In this document: piece after piece, positions 18,217-30,500 of the stretch
Numbering within the stretch: the first letter of the stretch is position 1
How the letters are laid out: every line of letters begins with the position of its first letter
From: Scolanthus callimorphus
Taxonomy: Eukaryota > Cnidaria > Anthozoa > Actiniaria > Edwardsiidae
Direction: 5' to 3'
DNA length: 64,000 bases
NCBI GenBank assembly: GCA_033964015.1
Contig: CM066916.1
Span: forward strand, 32,133,404 to 32,197,403
Made by a program: the position numbers and the translations under genes
Notes under the pieces: model-generated
Told to the model about the DNA's origin: nothing
What the model saw: only the letters and a program-made list of their open reading frames with translations
Database searches by the model: none

Positions 18217-21200
18217 TTACAAGATTGCGCACTTCTTACATCTCCGACAGCAACCACAACAACATCTACGTCCAAACTCCACTTCCACTTCATGTCCAGG
18301 TTCCTCAAATTCTTTAAAAACTTTCATCGTCTCTGCTTCATTGGTCCCTGGTTCTGATGAAACATATCCCCCTTTGTTGTGCTCAATAGCAAGCACTTTA
18401 GGGGAAGAAGTGTTTGGTACGAGTAATTCTAGAATGGCAACAGTGCCAGATTTAGTGACTGTCATAAAGGAATAATTATCTCCCTTCGGGACGAAGTCGA
18501 AATATTTCACTTGTGACTGGAAATCAAACGAGTTCAACATTTCTCCGGTGCTGATATCCCAGATCTTGATAGTACCGTCACGCGAGCTTGTAACCATCAT
18601 ATTATGCGCCCGCAATACCGACATACGCATAACAGCATGCGTGTGCCCGATCAGCTCCCTCACGCAAGTCCCGGATGTAATATCCCACATGCGAAGTTGT
18701 TGTTTCCCTTCGTGTGAGCCCGCGATGAAGTAGCGGTCGTCGGTCGTTATGGCAACGCATTTGATACTGTCTTTGTAGGCGTCAATAGTGTGGAACACGT
18801 GGACTCGGTTAGGTCCCAGACTTTTACAGTGAAATCGTTGGAGCCGGAGACCGCTAATTTGCTGTTTGACGTCACTGCAAGACATATGACATCCTTTGTG
18901 TGCCCTTCCAGAGTCTGTTTACAATTACCGCTGACCGCATCCCAGACTCGCACCGTAGTGTCCTTCGAACCTAAAAAAAAAAGAATACCAAGAAACGAGT
19001 TTCAAGAGTTAAAACGCGACACAGTATTCCAAGAAATCAAATTGGTTTTTTTGCCATCGTTTTTTAGTCAATAAATTTGTGAGCCAATCGGATCCTTGCA
19101 AGTTCTGCCTATAGTGCAGTAATTGAGTAATTGTGTCGCGGCATGTCTCGCAAGGGAATCCAGGCGACTGCACTGGCCGAACCTGGGCAAGGATTAAATT
19201 GGCTTGCACGGCTCGAATTGATTGACAACTCAAAAAAAAAAACCCATCTGCCAACAGATCTTTAATATTTATCTATCATTGTTAAATAGAATATTTTAAA
19301 ATTTAGCTGTAATTATTACCTGACGCGATTCCTTTCCCGTCCGCCATCAGTACAATGCATAGCACGCCGTTACTATGGCCACGTAACGTCACGCAATCAC
19401 CCTCCCCTGAAAGCGGCCGTATCTTGATTGTGCCATCTAGCGAACCAGAAATAAGTTGCGAGCCATCTGGCGTGACCGTGACACTAGTAACGGCACCAAC
19501 GTGGCCTTCAAGTACCCTTTCACTGCTACCCGTCACGCAATCCCATACCCACACAGAACCATCGTGTGATCCAGTCACGACTTTTGATGATTCAACCGAT
19601 GTAACGCAAGCAACTGATGAAGCACAGGAATGAGCGCAAGTTTGGTCACGCATGTCCCACACCTTCAGATTGTCACTCTTAGCTCCGGACACGCCCCACC
19701 GTCCGTCTGCTGCTATGGCAACACACTCAGGTTGAGCTGCGTGGTGCAATATGTGATCGCTGGGGGTCCCAATCTCTTGCGCATGCTCGCTTCCTAACGC
19801 GTTCCACATCTTAACATTCTTGTCGTTGGAACCAGATATCACAACATTTCCGTGGGTTGTCATGGCAACACAGGATATCCAGGATGAGTGGCCAATCAGT
19901 GTTTGAATGCATTCCCAGGATTCCGCTCGCCAGACTTTCAGCATATCATCCTTGCAAGCTGAGACAACAAGGGTATCATCACGTGACACTGCTATTGCCC
20001 ATATAAGGTCTGTGTGTCCTTTTAAAGTTGCTCGAGTCTCAAGGTTGACTAGGTCCCAGACCCTTAGCTGCTGGTCTTTAGCTCCGGAAATGATACGGTT
20101 CCCGTCATGCATCGCTGCTAAGCACTTCACAAGACCTGAAATATAACAGAGTAGAATTCGAACATGAAAAACGCGACATATCGATCGTGGCCATGAACAT
20201 CCAGTGTCTAAGCATTCTGATTGGTTAAACAGTTTTCAGGTGCTTTGATTGGTTTGCTTATCGAAATCACACGTGATATCAAAATCATGCGAAATGTAAT
20301 GAAACAGATAACATTAGAGGTGATTTCAGATGAGTGTCGAAATCTAAACGCAAAGCTGTAAATACACTTAGCCAATCGGAAACGAAAGCGAATTCAACAA
20401 CCAACCAATCAGAAGACGAACTACGTACGTATTTTGCTTTTTCTTCTCATTCTGATTGGCTGACAAACAAAGATTCAAGGCCTCGACCAATAGGAACATG
20501 ACAAAACGGAAGTCTGATTTACTTTCGTCATGCATCTGAAAACCGCTCTATTTATAGCTCGTGAGACAATCAGCCTTTATATGCCTCGGTATGCGCGCGT
20601 CCACGATTATATCTACGTTTTCGAACTGAACTATCATCCTCAAAGGAAGACAGGAGGAATAAAATAGTTTCTTGCTACCAAAACACCACAACATCCCTCA
20701 ATCCCTAAAGGATTTTCTACTAACCTGTGTGTCCTTTAAGAGTAACGCATTCGTGCGAGTCTAGGTCCCAGACTCTGAGAGTCTTATCCTCGGATCCCGA
20801 CACCACAGCCTTCCCATCTCGAATAACTTCGAGACACAGCACGGGTTTTGTGTGTCCCTGAAATACTGCTAAGGACTCCCCGCCAGCAGCATCCCAGAGC
20901 CTCACGGTTGAGTCTCTCGAGGCCGATATCACGTGACCTTTCGCAGTGGTTTTGACCGTTGTAATAGCATCTAGAAGACAATTCAAATGATCGGAAATTC
21001 AGGGACTCGTCCGCCAAGCAGAGGTGTAGTGGTTTAGAGAAACGGAACCTCGATTACTTCAACCCACGATGAACACAATGTTCGAAATAGCAGAGAAAAT
21101 TCCCAACTGCCCTGCTGGGAATCGAAACCAGTACATAGGGGTGAAGACATTTTATTACGTTCTTGTTTACCTTCGTGCCCTCTGAGTTCTCCTGTTACTT

Positions 21201-21578
21201 CACCACTTTTCATGCTCCACACACGAATCACGTGATCACTACAGCCGGTGACCACGTGATCACCACGTGACGACACAGCAAGACACGTGACCTTCTCCTC
21301 TGTTTTAAACTTAACGACGTGTTCTCCCGTATCTAGGTCCCAGGCTCCTAAACTCGCCCCAGCCGCGGCCACTGCGTACATGTCGTCACTTGTGAGGACT
21401 AGGCACGAGTCTCCTTTTCCCGACATTTTCAGCGTGTGAAGGCAGTCGTAGTTGTCAGCGTTCCATATGTTAACTAGCGAATCCCCACCTGACGTGACGA
21501 TAAACTTGTCGTCACGCGTGACCGCTACTGTGTCGACACGCTGCGTGTGCCCGCGGAGATTTGTGATCAGCGGTCCTC
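18217..21578 (-). CDS. WD40 propellers and lipidation-like C terminus, exons 10-13
   Basis: Exons 21578-21171, 20970-20725, 20135-19320 and 18970-18217, all joined at phase 1. About 15 WD units can be read, such as LRGHTQRVDTVAVTRDD, SASRDSTVRLWD, SGSEDKTLRVWD and SGSNDFTVKVWD, enough for two seven-bladed propellers, as in other NWD proteins. A -1 at 18804-18815 splits the last exon; joining restores RVHVFHTIDAYKDSIKCVAI and three more units. The tail is acidic (EFEEPGHEVEVEF), then GRRCCCGCCRRCKKCAIL and TAA. Cys-aliphatic-aliphatic-Leu at the very end is a CaaX box of the geranylgeranylation type, with basic residues and palmitoylatable cysteines beside it. Membrane anchoring is therefore inferred. 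Confidence 0.87.
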
Positions 21579-24500
21579 CTGCGTACATGAGATAACACAC
21601 AGAAACAAAATTCAACTCAATGATTAATGTCCATTGATAGCCAATGGCGCATTTTACAACACGAAACTTAGGCTACAATGGGCTCAACATGATGTTATCA
21701 CCGAGGCATATCTTATGACGAAGAATGAGTGTTCTTATGGAAATTGTTTTCTCGAAGTTATTGAGAGCTGACAGAGCTGACAGAGCTGATCCAACGTAAC
21801 ACTACGAATGGTAACTTTTCAGCGTGACCATTTCCTAAGGCAATGGACTCTGTTATCTTAGTCCTCCCATGTAACTTAGGAACTGTACCGAGGCGGCCAG
21901 GAATTGTGCGATGCAAGACAAACCAGGTAAGCCCTTCTTGCATAAAATATATATATCAAAGTATATACAGTACCCGCTGAAATCAGACAAGCTGTGAGGG
22001 GCTTGAAGATAGGCGTACTCTGAGCGTCAATCCAGCGGTATGCCTGTGTTACTAAGCCCGCGATCCTCGAGAAGTTCTTTCTAAAGGCCAACAGTCTTCC
22101 CACCAGCTGAGGAGCGAGGCAATTGTGGTCGTGTTTGACGTTGCTGCTTGCTAGTACTAGTGTGTCGTGTACGAGCCTGTGCAGTAGGAAAAACGTGATG
22201 AAACTGATGAAGACTCAGAGTACCTCGGCTCGTCACCTCGTCCGGGGAGGCCGGAGGCTCCATTATCGAAACCAGAGCTCCCCGGCTCGTCTCCTCGCAG
22301 GGGAGTCTCTGGTGACAGCCACTGACGCATGCGCAAGATTTGATACAAAGCCGTCGAGAGAAAGATCTTTCTGCGCATGCACCAACGTTCAAAACCAGCC
22401 AATCAGCAAAGGTTCTCAAATGGATGTCACCAGAGCCTCCCCTGCGAGCAGACGCGCGAGAATGAGGAGGCTCTGGTGACAGCCACTGACGCATGCGTAT
22501 AAGAAATTGACCTATTGACGCCTCAGAGTTACTTTTATAGCGTAGAAGTCGAAGGAATAGATTAGACTAGCGAGATCAAGCTGGCGAGAAAAAGCCCTAG
22601 TTTCTATGTACGCATGTGCATGCATGTTCTCGTACCTAGAGCTCCTTGGCTCGGTGTCGACATCTATTTGAGGGCCTTCGCTGATTGGCTGATTTTGTAC
22701 GTTGAAGCATGCGCAGGAAGTTGTTTCTCTCAAAGGTTCTGTATCAAATCTCGCGCATGCGCCAGTCGCTGTCCCCAGAGACTCCCCGCGATGAGACGAG
22801 CCGAGGAGCTCTGGGTACGAGAATGGGCAGATACTCTGTTGACCGCATTGACGCATGCGTATAAGAAAGTCACCTATTTACGCCACAAAGTTACTTGTAG
22901 TGCGTAGAAGTGGAAGGAATAGATTGAAAAAAACGACTAGCGTGGTACGCATGCGCGCAGTTTTAGTCAATCAGTGAAGGCTCTCAGACGGTTGTCACAA
23001 GAGCCTCACCCGCGTTTTCGAAACATCAAATTGTTTTGGGAATTGTTGTCCGGGTATACTCACACCTGATGGGCCAATAGTAGAACATTGTCTTGTTTCG
23101 CCCAGTGCAGTCGTCTGGCTTCCATCGGTAAGAAAACCAGACAAATGTCGAAGTAAAGGAAGCCAGCCGACTGCACTAGACGAAACAAGGCAAGAATCTG
23201 ATTGGCTCAAAAGATTTGATTGGCGAAACAGCAAAGCCCAAAATAAATCGTTGTTTTTATAAAAGCGGTTCGTGATACAACTTAGCTGTTAGAATCACAA
23301 AGTACCTTATCTCTAGATCCGATTTAGCTTGTAAGGTCATCTCATAGTCAGCCAGTACAGCGTTTAGTGACTGCCCACGGATCTTGGCAAACATCCACTC
23401 GAAATTGAACAACACTTCGCTATTAAGGTCTCTGTGCATGGCGGCTCCTGTTAGGTGATGCGGTAGCTCACTCAGCTTGCGGTGATTATAAACAGACTTG
23501 GAAAACATCAGCGGCTGAGATGACACCTAAATGAACAAATTGTGAAGCCTACTTGCCAATACAACCTCAGACAGGCAGTCCAAAAAACTTCACTCTGCCA
23601 CACGGATAGATTTAAATACTTTGTAACGGTAGAGCATAGCCACCATTTGAAGTAAGAACTCTATGTATTATTTATTTATTTGTGTGTCGCTGTGTGCATA
23701 TATTTCTGTATACGTTTATATTTATTTGTATGTATATATTTCTGGCCTCGCCCTGTAATTCAGTAATAGACTGCAAGAGGACGAATTAAACCACATTACA
23801 CATTACATTACATAACGCGATTTAAAGAAAAATTAGGCTGAGTGCGCACAGCTCTACACTGCGCATGGTAGCGCACGCTACAATGGTGGACAAAAGTCAT
23901 TGACACACACATCAAATTGGTCCTATGTCAACAATACCCCTCTCCGGTAAATCTTTTTTTTTCACCCCCTCCCCTTTCCAATGTTGAACTCCGGACCCCG
24001 GCACAACGTTTACCAGACATGACCAACTTTGAATGGGTGGGGGAAGGGAAGGGGCCTGAACCATTTCGGGTTTTCCTAAAATCGAAGGGTAATGACAGGA
24101 TCTGGATGGGGAGGTCTGGACGTAGTCGGTTAAAATTTGCGGTCTTTGTCGGTAATCGGTCAAGCTAAGTTACTAATTAACCTCGTAAAGTTAAACTTTG
24201 AAAATATGAGGTCTAGCAAAAGGGTGTATTTATTTTTAAAAATATTGGGGTGTAGTCAATGCACACGCATGACTATATAACCACAAGTTTTCCTTTCTTT
24301 GCTTCTTTTGGTTTGTTTACCGAATGGCTTCCACTTCCTATTGGCTAGAGATTTGAAATGCGCTCTATTATTAGGTGTACTCCTTGGTGTATAGAGGGTT
24401 GTCCAATACAGACGACCTACATATCTGGGTGTATAAGCCGGCCGTTATCTGTTTGTGAGAGATTTTGGAGCGGAGTGGATGCGCTTTTCACAGGGTCCAT

Positions 24501-27500
24501 TTGTTATTTGTGGTAAAATGATGGAAATAATTTTGAGCTACATTTGCCTGTCCACACCAATGTAAATTGGGCATTTACTTAACCTGAGAAAAAAGAAAAA
24601 ATAGGACCATACTTCCAGACAAAGAGCTGAAGCGTCGTATGGCGACCGTACGGTTCTTACGCCCACGCCAGAGATTTCGGCCCTGACAGTCGCTATCCTG
24701 GTGTTGAATTGCTCAGTAGCTAGATACCTATGGGTGAGAGAACGCCCGGCCACCAGACCATATAAGGACGCCCTTGTACCGTTAGTGAACAATCAACTAA
24801 TTATTATGCATCACCAACGTATTTATAGGCCTGAACAGTGTGCTAGAGATCCATGTGGGACAAGCTGTTGGTTTTCTTTTTCACTTATAGTAGTAGCATA
24901 TCTCACGATAATGCAAATATGTTTTTCACAGTTGTCGTTTAGCATGTTTTTACTCATATTCCAAGGGTAGGCATTGCATTGACACGGGAATGAGTTTCTT
25001 TTTAAGTTGTCCGCTTGCGCATGCGCGCACACGTCATCTTGTCTAATTTTATTTTCCGTCAACAGACGACCACTGATCCTCTGAAAGATCATCTAAGGAT
25101 GCCCAGAGTGCTAGTTATACCCATTGAAATTCAGTAATCTCTGGTAATTTGAAGCTCGGGAAGTGTCGCAATTGAACGGATTTCACCTGGTCTACTCGGG
25201 GCTGAAAAGTCCAAACCACTCACTATTTCTCAGAATAAACTTTTTATTTAATAACCTGGTTGCAAAACTTGTAAAAATGTCAGTAGCCGGTAAACATTTT
25301 TTGTCGCTAATCTGTATTTTTTTAATCCAAGTTTGTCGGTAGTCGACAATAGCTTTTATGCCCATTTGTCGTTAGTTAGTGAACCCCATCCAGACTCTAG
25401 CTGCCGCGAGGTTACGAGCCAGGGAGCCCTGGGTCTGAGAATGTGTCCAGTGCTCCTGACTCGTCATTTCGTGGGGGAACATGTGAGCCGCTTTGATACA
25501 GAACCACTGCTGCGCATGCACGAACATTCAAAAAACCAATCAGCGAACAACCCCTGAAATGACTGCTTTACAGAGCCTAACCCGGGAGGTGACGAGCCTA
25601 GATTTGGTCGCAAATTGCGTCATTTTGCTTCTGCCAAATAACCGCTTGGTATGTGACTATTAACTGCCTGTCTGCATCAGGGAGGGCTTTTTGACGTCGT
25701 GTTAACTCGATGGGTTTCTTTCGTCCGCCGCCCCAAATTCCTAAACATGCGCATGCATTAGTATACTTTACAGGAAAATGTTTGAACAAAAGGCGACTTG
25801 CACAAATGATTCTTCCCTCAAAATATATGTAAGCTTTTAATGGGGTTTGAGGCAGCTTAGCGTGAGAAAAGAAAAAAAAAACAAAGAGTCTTTAACGAGG
25901 CAACAGAAATTGACTATATGCGAAGGAAATTTAGGAATTTGCGCAAGAGGCAGTTTTCCAATGATTTGTCGTGATATGGGTATAAAGATTTTGCAAACAT
26001 GCAAAGGAGAGAAGGCGACTCACCTAGAAAGTACTCAGCCATTAGCGCATGCGTACTAAGCCTCTCTTTCTCGTCGTTGAGGTACCGACTCTCCGCGGAC
26101 TCCCAAAACTGACGATGGTACCAGGCCACCACAGTCTTCCCGTCAGCCTGTCGCTCAACAAGAAACTCATCGATGTCGTGTCTCACACGAGCCCACAGTA
26201 AGTTAGGTAAGCGGACTACCCCTTCCACTGGCGGATCCCAGTACTGGTATACGTCATCTATGACGTCATCATCCAAAGACAAAATATCCTCTAGTTCGTT
26301 TTCAGTCAGCCCGTTTCGGGCAGCGGTCATGTACTGAAGCGCGTGCGCAAAGAGGATTTTTCCATGCTTCCGTTCCAGTCTCTCAAATAGCAATCCGATT
26401 GCCATTGGTACGCTTGCGCCGAGCGATATACCGCTGATATCGGTGTACGAGGACCAGGCAGATGCAACAGAAAGATTAATTTTAGGAAGAGTGGCTGAGG
26501 GCACTTATCAAATGACGTCATCACGAGCCTGCGTTGTTCTTCCGTGAGTGTGCGGTGAATGCCATCGAGCCATGCGTCTAGAATCTCATGCCCAGTTTCT
26601 CTCGAAAGTGTTGGTACTTCTATGTAACAACTATCGTCTGAGAGACTTCGCCTCAGATTCGGTAGAATGTCGAAGTATCCTGACCAAAAAATACAATACT
26701 TTTATTACCCTGAGATCCGTATGGAAGAAATGGTATAGAAGAAATCAAAAGAAGCAACCAGGGATAAGTGTCATAAACTCCTACCTGGTAAGACTGACAC
26801 GACAATCTTTACAAACTTGGCACAGGACTTTGGTAACCAGTTCATTAGATGAGCGTTGAAGGCCGCGGAGAGCTGGTCAACTGAGTCCATGATGATTACA
26901 AGTGGTCGGTCAGCGGTTACATCTAGCGAGGACAGAAGATTGTGAAAATGGCGAACAAGCTGCGAGTAGTCCTCGACAATGTCTTCCTTCAGCGAACCCA
27001 GCCGAACACTTCGTGGATTTGTCGGCATATGCTTGTGAGTGTTACAAGAATGTTCGACGTGTCCGGAGATGTCCCGAGGAAGCGGAAAACACAAACCGAG
27101 TGATTCCCGAGCCATTGTTTTGTATTGCTCGTAATCATAGCCATAATAGACGTCTTTCCCGAGCCTGACGCCCCATGGACAACCAGCGGTCGATTGTTCC
27201 CCGTGGTCCTGGAGGAAGCTTTTAGCGCGCGCTAGTATCTCTTGCCTGCCTCTGAAGGCGCTACACTTGTCTCTACAGAACCACGCATGATGTAGCACTT
27301 CTCGATACAACGGACTTTGCTCTGCTTTATTCTTCTTTGTAACATCTATACTCCTGTCAATCAAGCGGTGGATGTCTGATTCGAATTTCTGGCAGAATTT
27401 CTCAAGGTACTCCTGGTGGTTTCTATCAGAGGCGTTGATCCCTTGCGAATTCCACGGCACTTTATAATGAACCACATTATCATCGTTTAGTTTCCTCAGC

Positions 27501-30500
27501 ACGCGCTGTCGCTTGAGATTCGCCAAGTGTTCCTGAGCTTCGACATCATGTTTCCCTTCCACGATATCCGTGTACAGCGGTATCTTCTCGTCGCGCACGT
27601 TCAGATGAATGTCCTCGATGTCCCGTATGTAGCAGAGCGTGTGGGCTGATGGGTCATTTGAGTTAAGGACCCCGTGTTCGATCTCGTCCTCCGTCACTAG
27701 AGGGGGGGGGGGGGGGGGGGGGACAAACGGAGAAAGTATTAGCGGTAGTTTTCACTTATTACCTCGCGAAATTCGCCGACTGCGTCACCGTTTAGCGCTC
27801 ACGGAAAAAGTCTGCGCGCTCAAGCCCATTGAGGTGAGGGGAGGACCCTGGTGCGCTAGGATGACTGATGATGTATTTTGACTGAGATTTCAAGTCAAAA
27901 AAAAGAATACGTGGCCAGTTAAACTTTCTCCCACCCTTTTTATCTTATTTGAATTCCTCACTATTAAATGCGTTTATGTTTTAAAAATTAAATACTTCTA
28001 GTCAAACTGACCGCGCAATTTTTGACCAGATTTGGGTCACAATACGTCATCGAGTATGGGTTGTTTGGCTTGCGCATTCAGATGCCTCTTTGCGTGAGTC
28101 TCTTCCGGTAGCGCTAAGTAGTGTCGGCTTTCGCGGGCTAATTTACAATAGAATTATAATAAAATTCAGCAATGTGAAAACGCCTGGAACTCTAAATATG
28201 GTAAGTAGAAACTTCCGTGAGGAAATTTTAGAGAAAGCGACACCTTTTTAACGGGAATTTTCTTGATATGACTTTGAAGTAAAAAATCATAATTTTATTT
28301 TTTTTGTGCTATCTAACGTGACTAACCTGACTTGAAATACTTGTGCGCTTGTTGCATGGATATTTTCCCTTGTTTTCCCGCAGTGCTAGCAGCGACACGG
28401 AGCAGCCTTTGAAACGTGCTAAAGATGTGCCACCACTTTTGTCTTTGCTCTTTATGCTCCTGGTGGTACTCAGCGCGCATGTCGGAGAAGTAGGGTAGCT
28501 TGGAGGTCACTGCTGTAGCACATACTCTGCAGGCAAAGCGTTAGTGTCCTGTGAAAATCGACAATGAAACATTACTAGGCCGGGCCCTGGGACAATGGAT
28601 ATAGTGCGAAAAAATCCTTCAACTTCCGCGGTTTGACGTCTCGTGTGTTCGTTTACAGAAAATCGTATTTTCTAGCATAGGCTCGGATTTACAATATTGA
28701 ACCAAAGACCTTTTATCCTAGGCTCGGTTTCCAGCCGTGGGGGGGGGGGGGGGGGGGGGGGAAAGCAATCAGGCGCGACGTTACGACGGCCTGGGCATGG
28801 GAACCGAGCCTACTTTTATCCAACCTTCACTTGTGTATTTTTAGGAACTATTCGCCGCTGGCGACGTGATTACGCCGATATTCACGGAGCCCGAGGCGAC
28901 TAATTGTTTTAGTATCATTTCTCAAGTGATTTTTTTTCTCAAGATTTTTGGACAAAAACAATGGGTGTGTTTGATTTTTTCGTGTTCAAATAAAACTCGC
29001 GCGCGGGCACTCCATTAATGCTCAATGTTATAAAGGGAAAGATAGGAAACTGAAACAGCGATGTCTCTGGATCCAATAAGATACAATGTCCGCAAAAATT
29101 CTCAATGTTATAAACACCGGTAGATGATTAGAACAAGAGAAGACAGAACTCTCGACCAATCAGCGCTGATCAGCGCGGGAAATTTCTTATAGTTACTTGA
29201 CTAATTATACTGAAACTCGGAAAGGCAATTCATAAAACCCTCTTGACGCAATGTTGAAGTAAGCTGACCTAAATACCGTAAAACAATAAGGAATAAGAAC
29301 ATACTTACTTTTAAAAACCACTCAAGCAACATATCGATATCCTCTCTTGTGACGTCATCACTCTGCCGTGCGATATCAAACCAATAGCTCCAACCTTTTT
29401 CCGCCTCGATCTTGTAAGGAAATGGCCGATAGCCGTACTTGTTACCAAGGAAACACTGACAACAAGAAATCGAGATTATATTCTATTCGTTATTCGCCCC
29501 AATGCATGTAAGGGAATCCATGTAAGGAGCTATTCGGATTCCGGATCATTCTAGCTTCTGAATTTCGGATTCCACAGCTGATTCAATAGATTCCGGATTG
29601 CTGTTATAACTAAACATTTTCCTGGATTTGAAAACAAAAACGAGACCATACATCCAGTCATCTCTCCGTTAATTGCTCGGTAGTAATGACTCAGTGACCT
29701 AATGGTCAGAGTACGCCCGGCCCTGCGAGGTGGCGACTTGATAAAGAGCTTAGTTTTTCACTATTTCTATTGGCTTAGAAAGCTTCAAACTCAACCAGAA
29801 CTCAACTATACTCGAGGAAAGAAGCTATGTGCATTTTCCACTGTGTTGTTCACGGTCAAGAGCCTGGCAACAAGGAGACAAGATACCACAGGAAGCCCGG
29901 TTAATCTCTAGAAAGGCGACACTACTATTTGATATGTCATTTGCGTGAAGCTGCTCCAATTAAGGGTGACCGGGTCACGTGTAAGAGACCTATTATCCCG
30001 GGTATTATCCCCTTCCCCTTCACTTACCACATAGTTCGGTCCCTGGGTCAGCCGTTGGCAATTCTTGATCTCCTGAATACACAGTTCACTCGTTTTGTGG
30101 TCAGCTGTAGCCTCATCTCGCACTCCCCAGCGCATGTCAACTACTTGAAACTCCAAACTGTGCTGCTGACAGTATGTTCGCAGGCTGGGTAGACATCCTC
30201 ATTAGCATATTCCTTTCTTCGAACGTATCTAGACAGAATCATAATACAGTAAGATCTGACTCGTCCCTAGTCGTCTCTAGTGGCGGCGCGCAAATGCTTT
30301 GCGGCGGTCCCTATTTCTCTCTTCCTGATCGCGATCCTTAGAGACCCCGTTCACACTAGACCGGTACAAAACCAGACCCGTACAATTCTGGTATGGTACC
30401 GTCGCGCATTCACACGGGACCTGCTGTACCGGACCGATTTGGCACGGCTAGGCGTGCACGGTCCAGTGTGAACACTGTTGCAAACAAAATCCAGAATTTA

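Noticed and set aside
18217..21578. Several separate small WD40 genes on the minus strand
   Set aside because: All WD segments are joined by phase 1 introns, and one missing base explains the split of the last exon; they form one gene with the NACHT exons.
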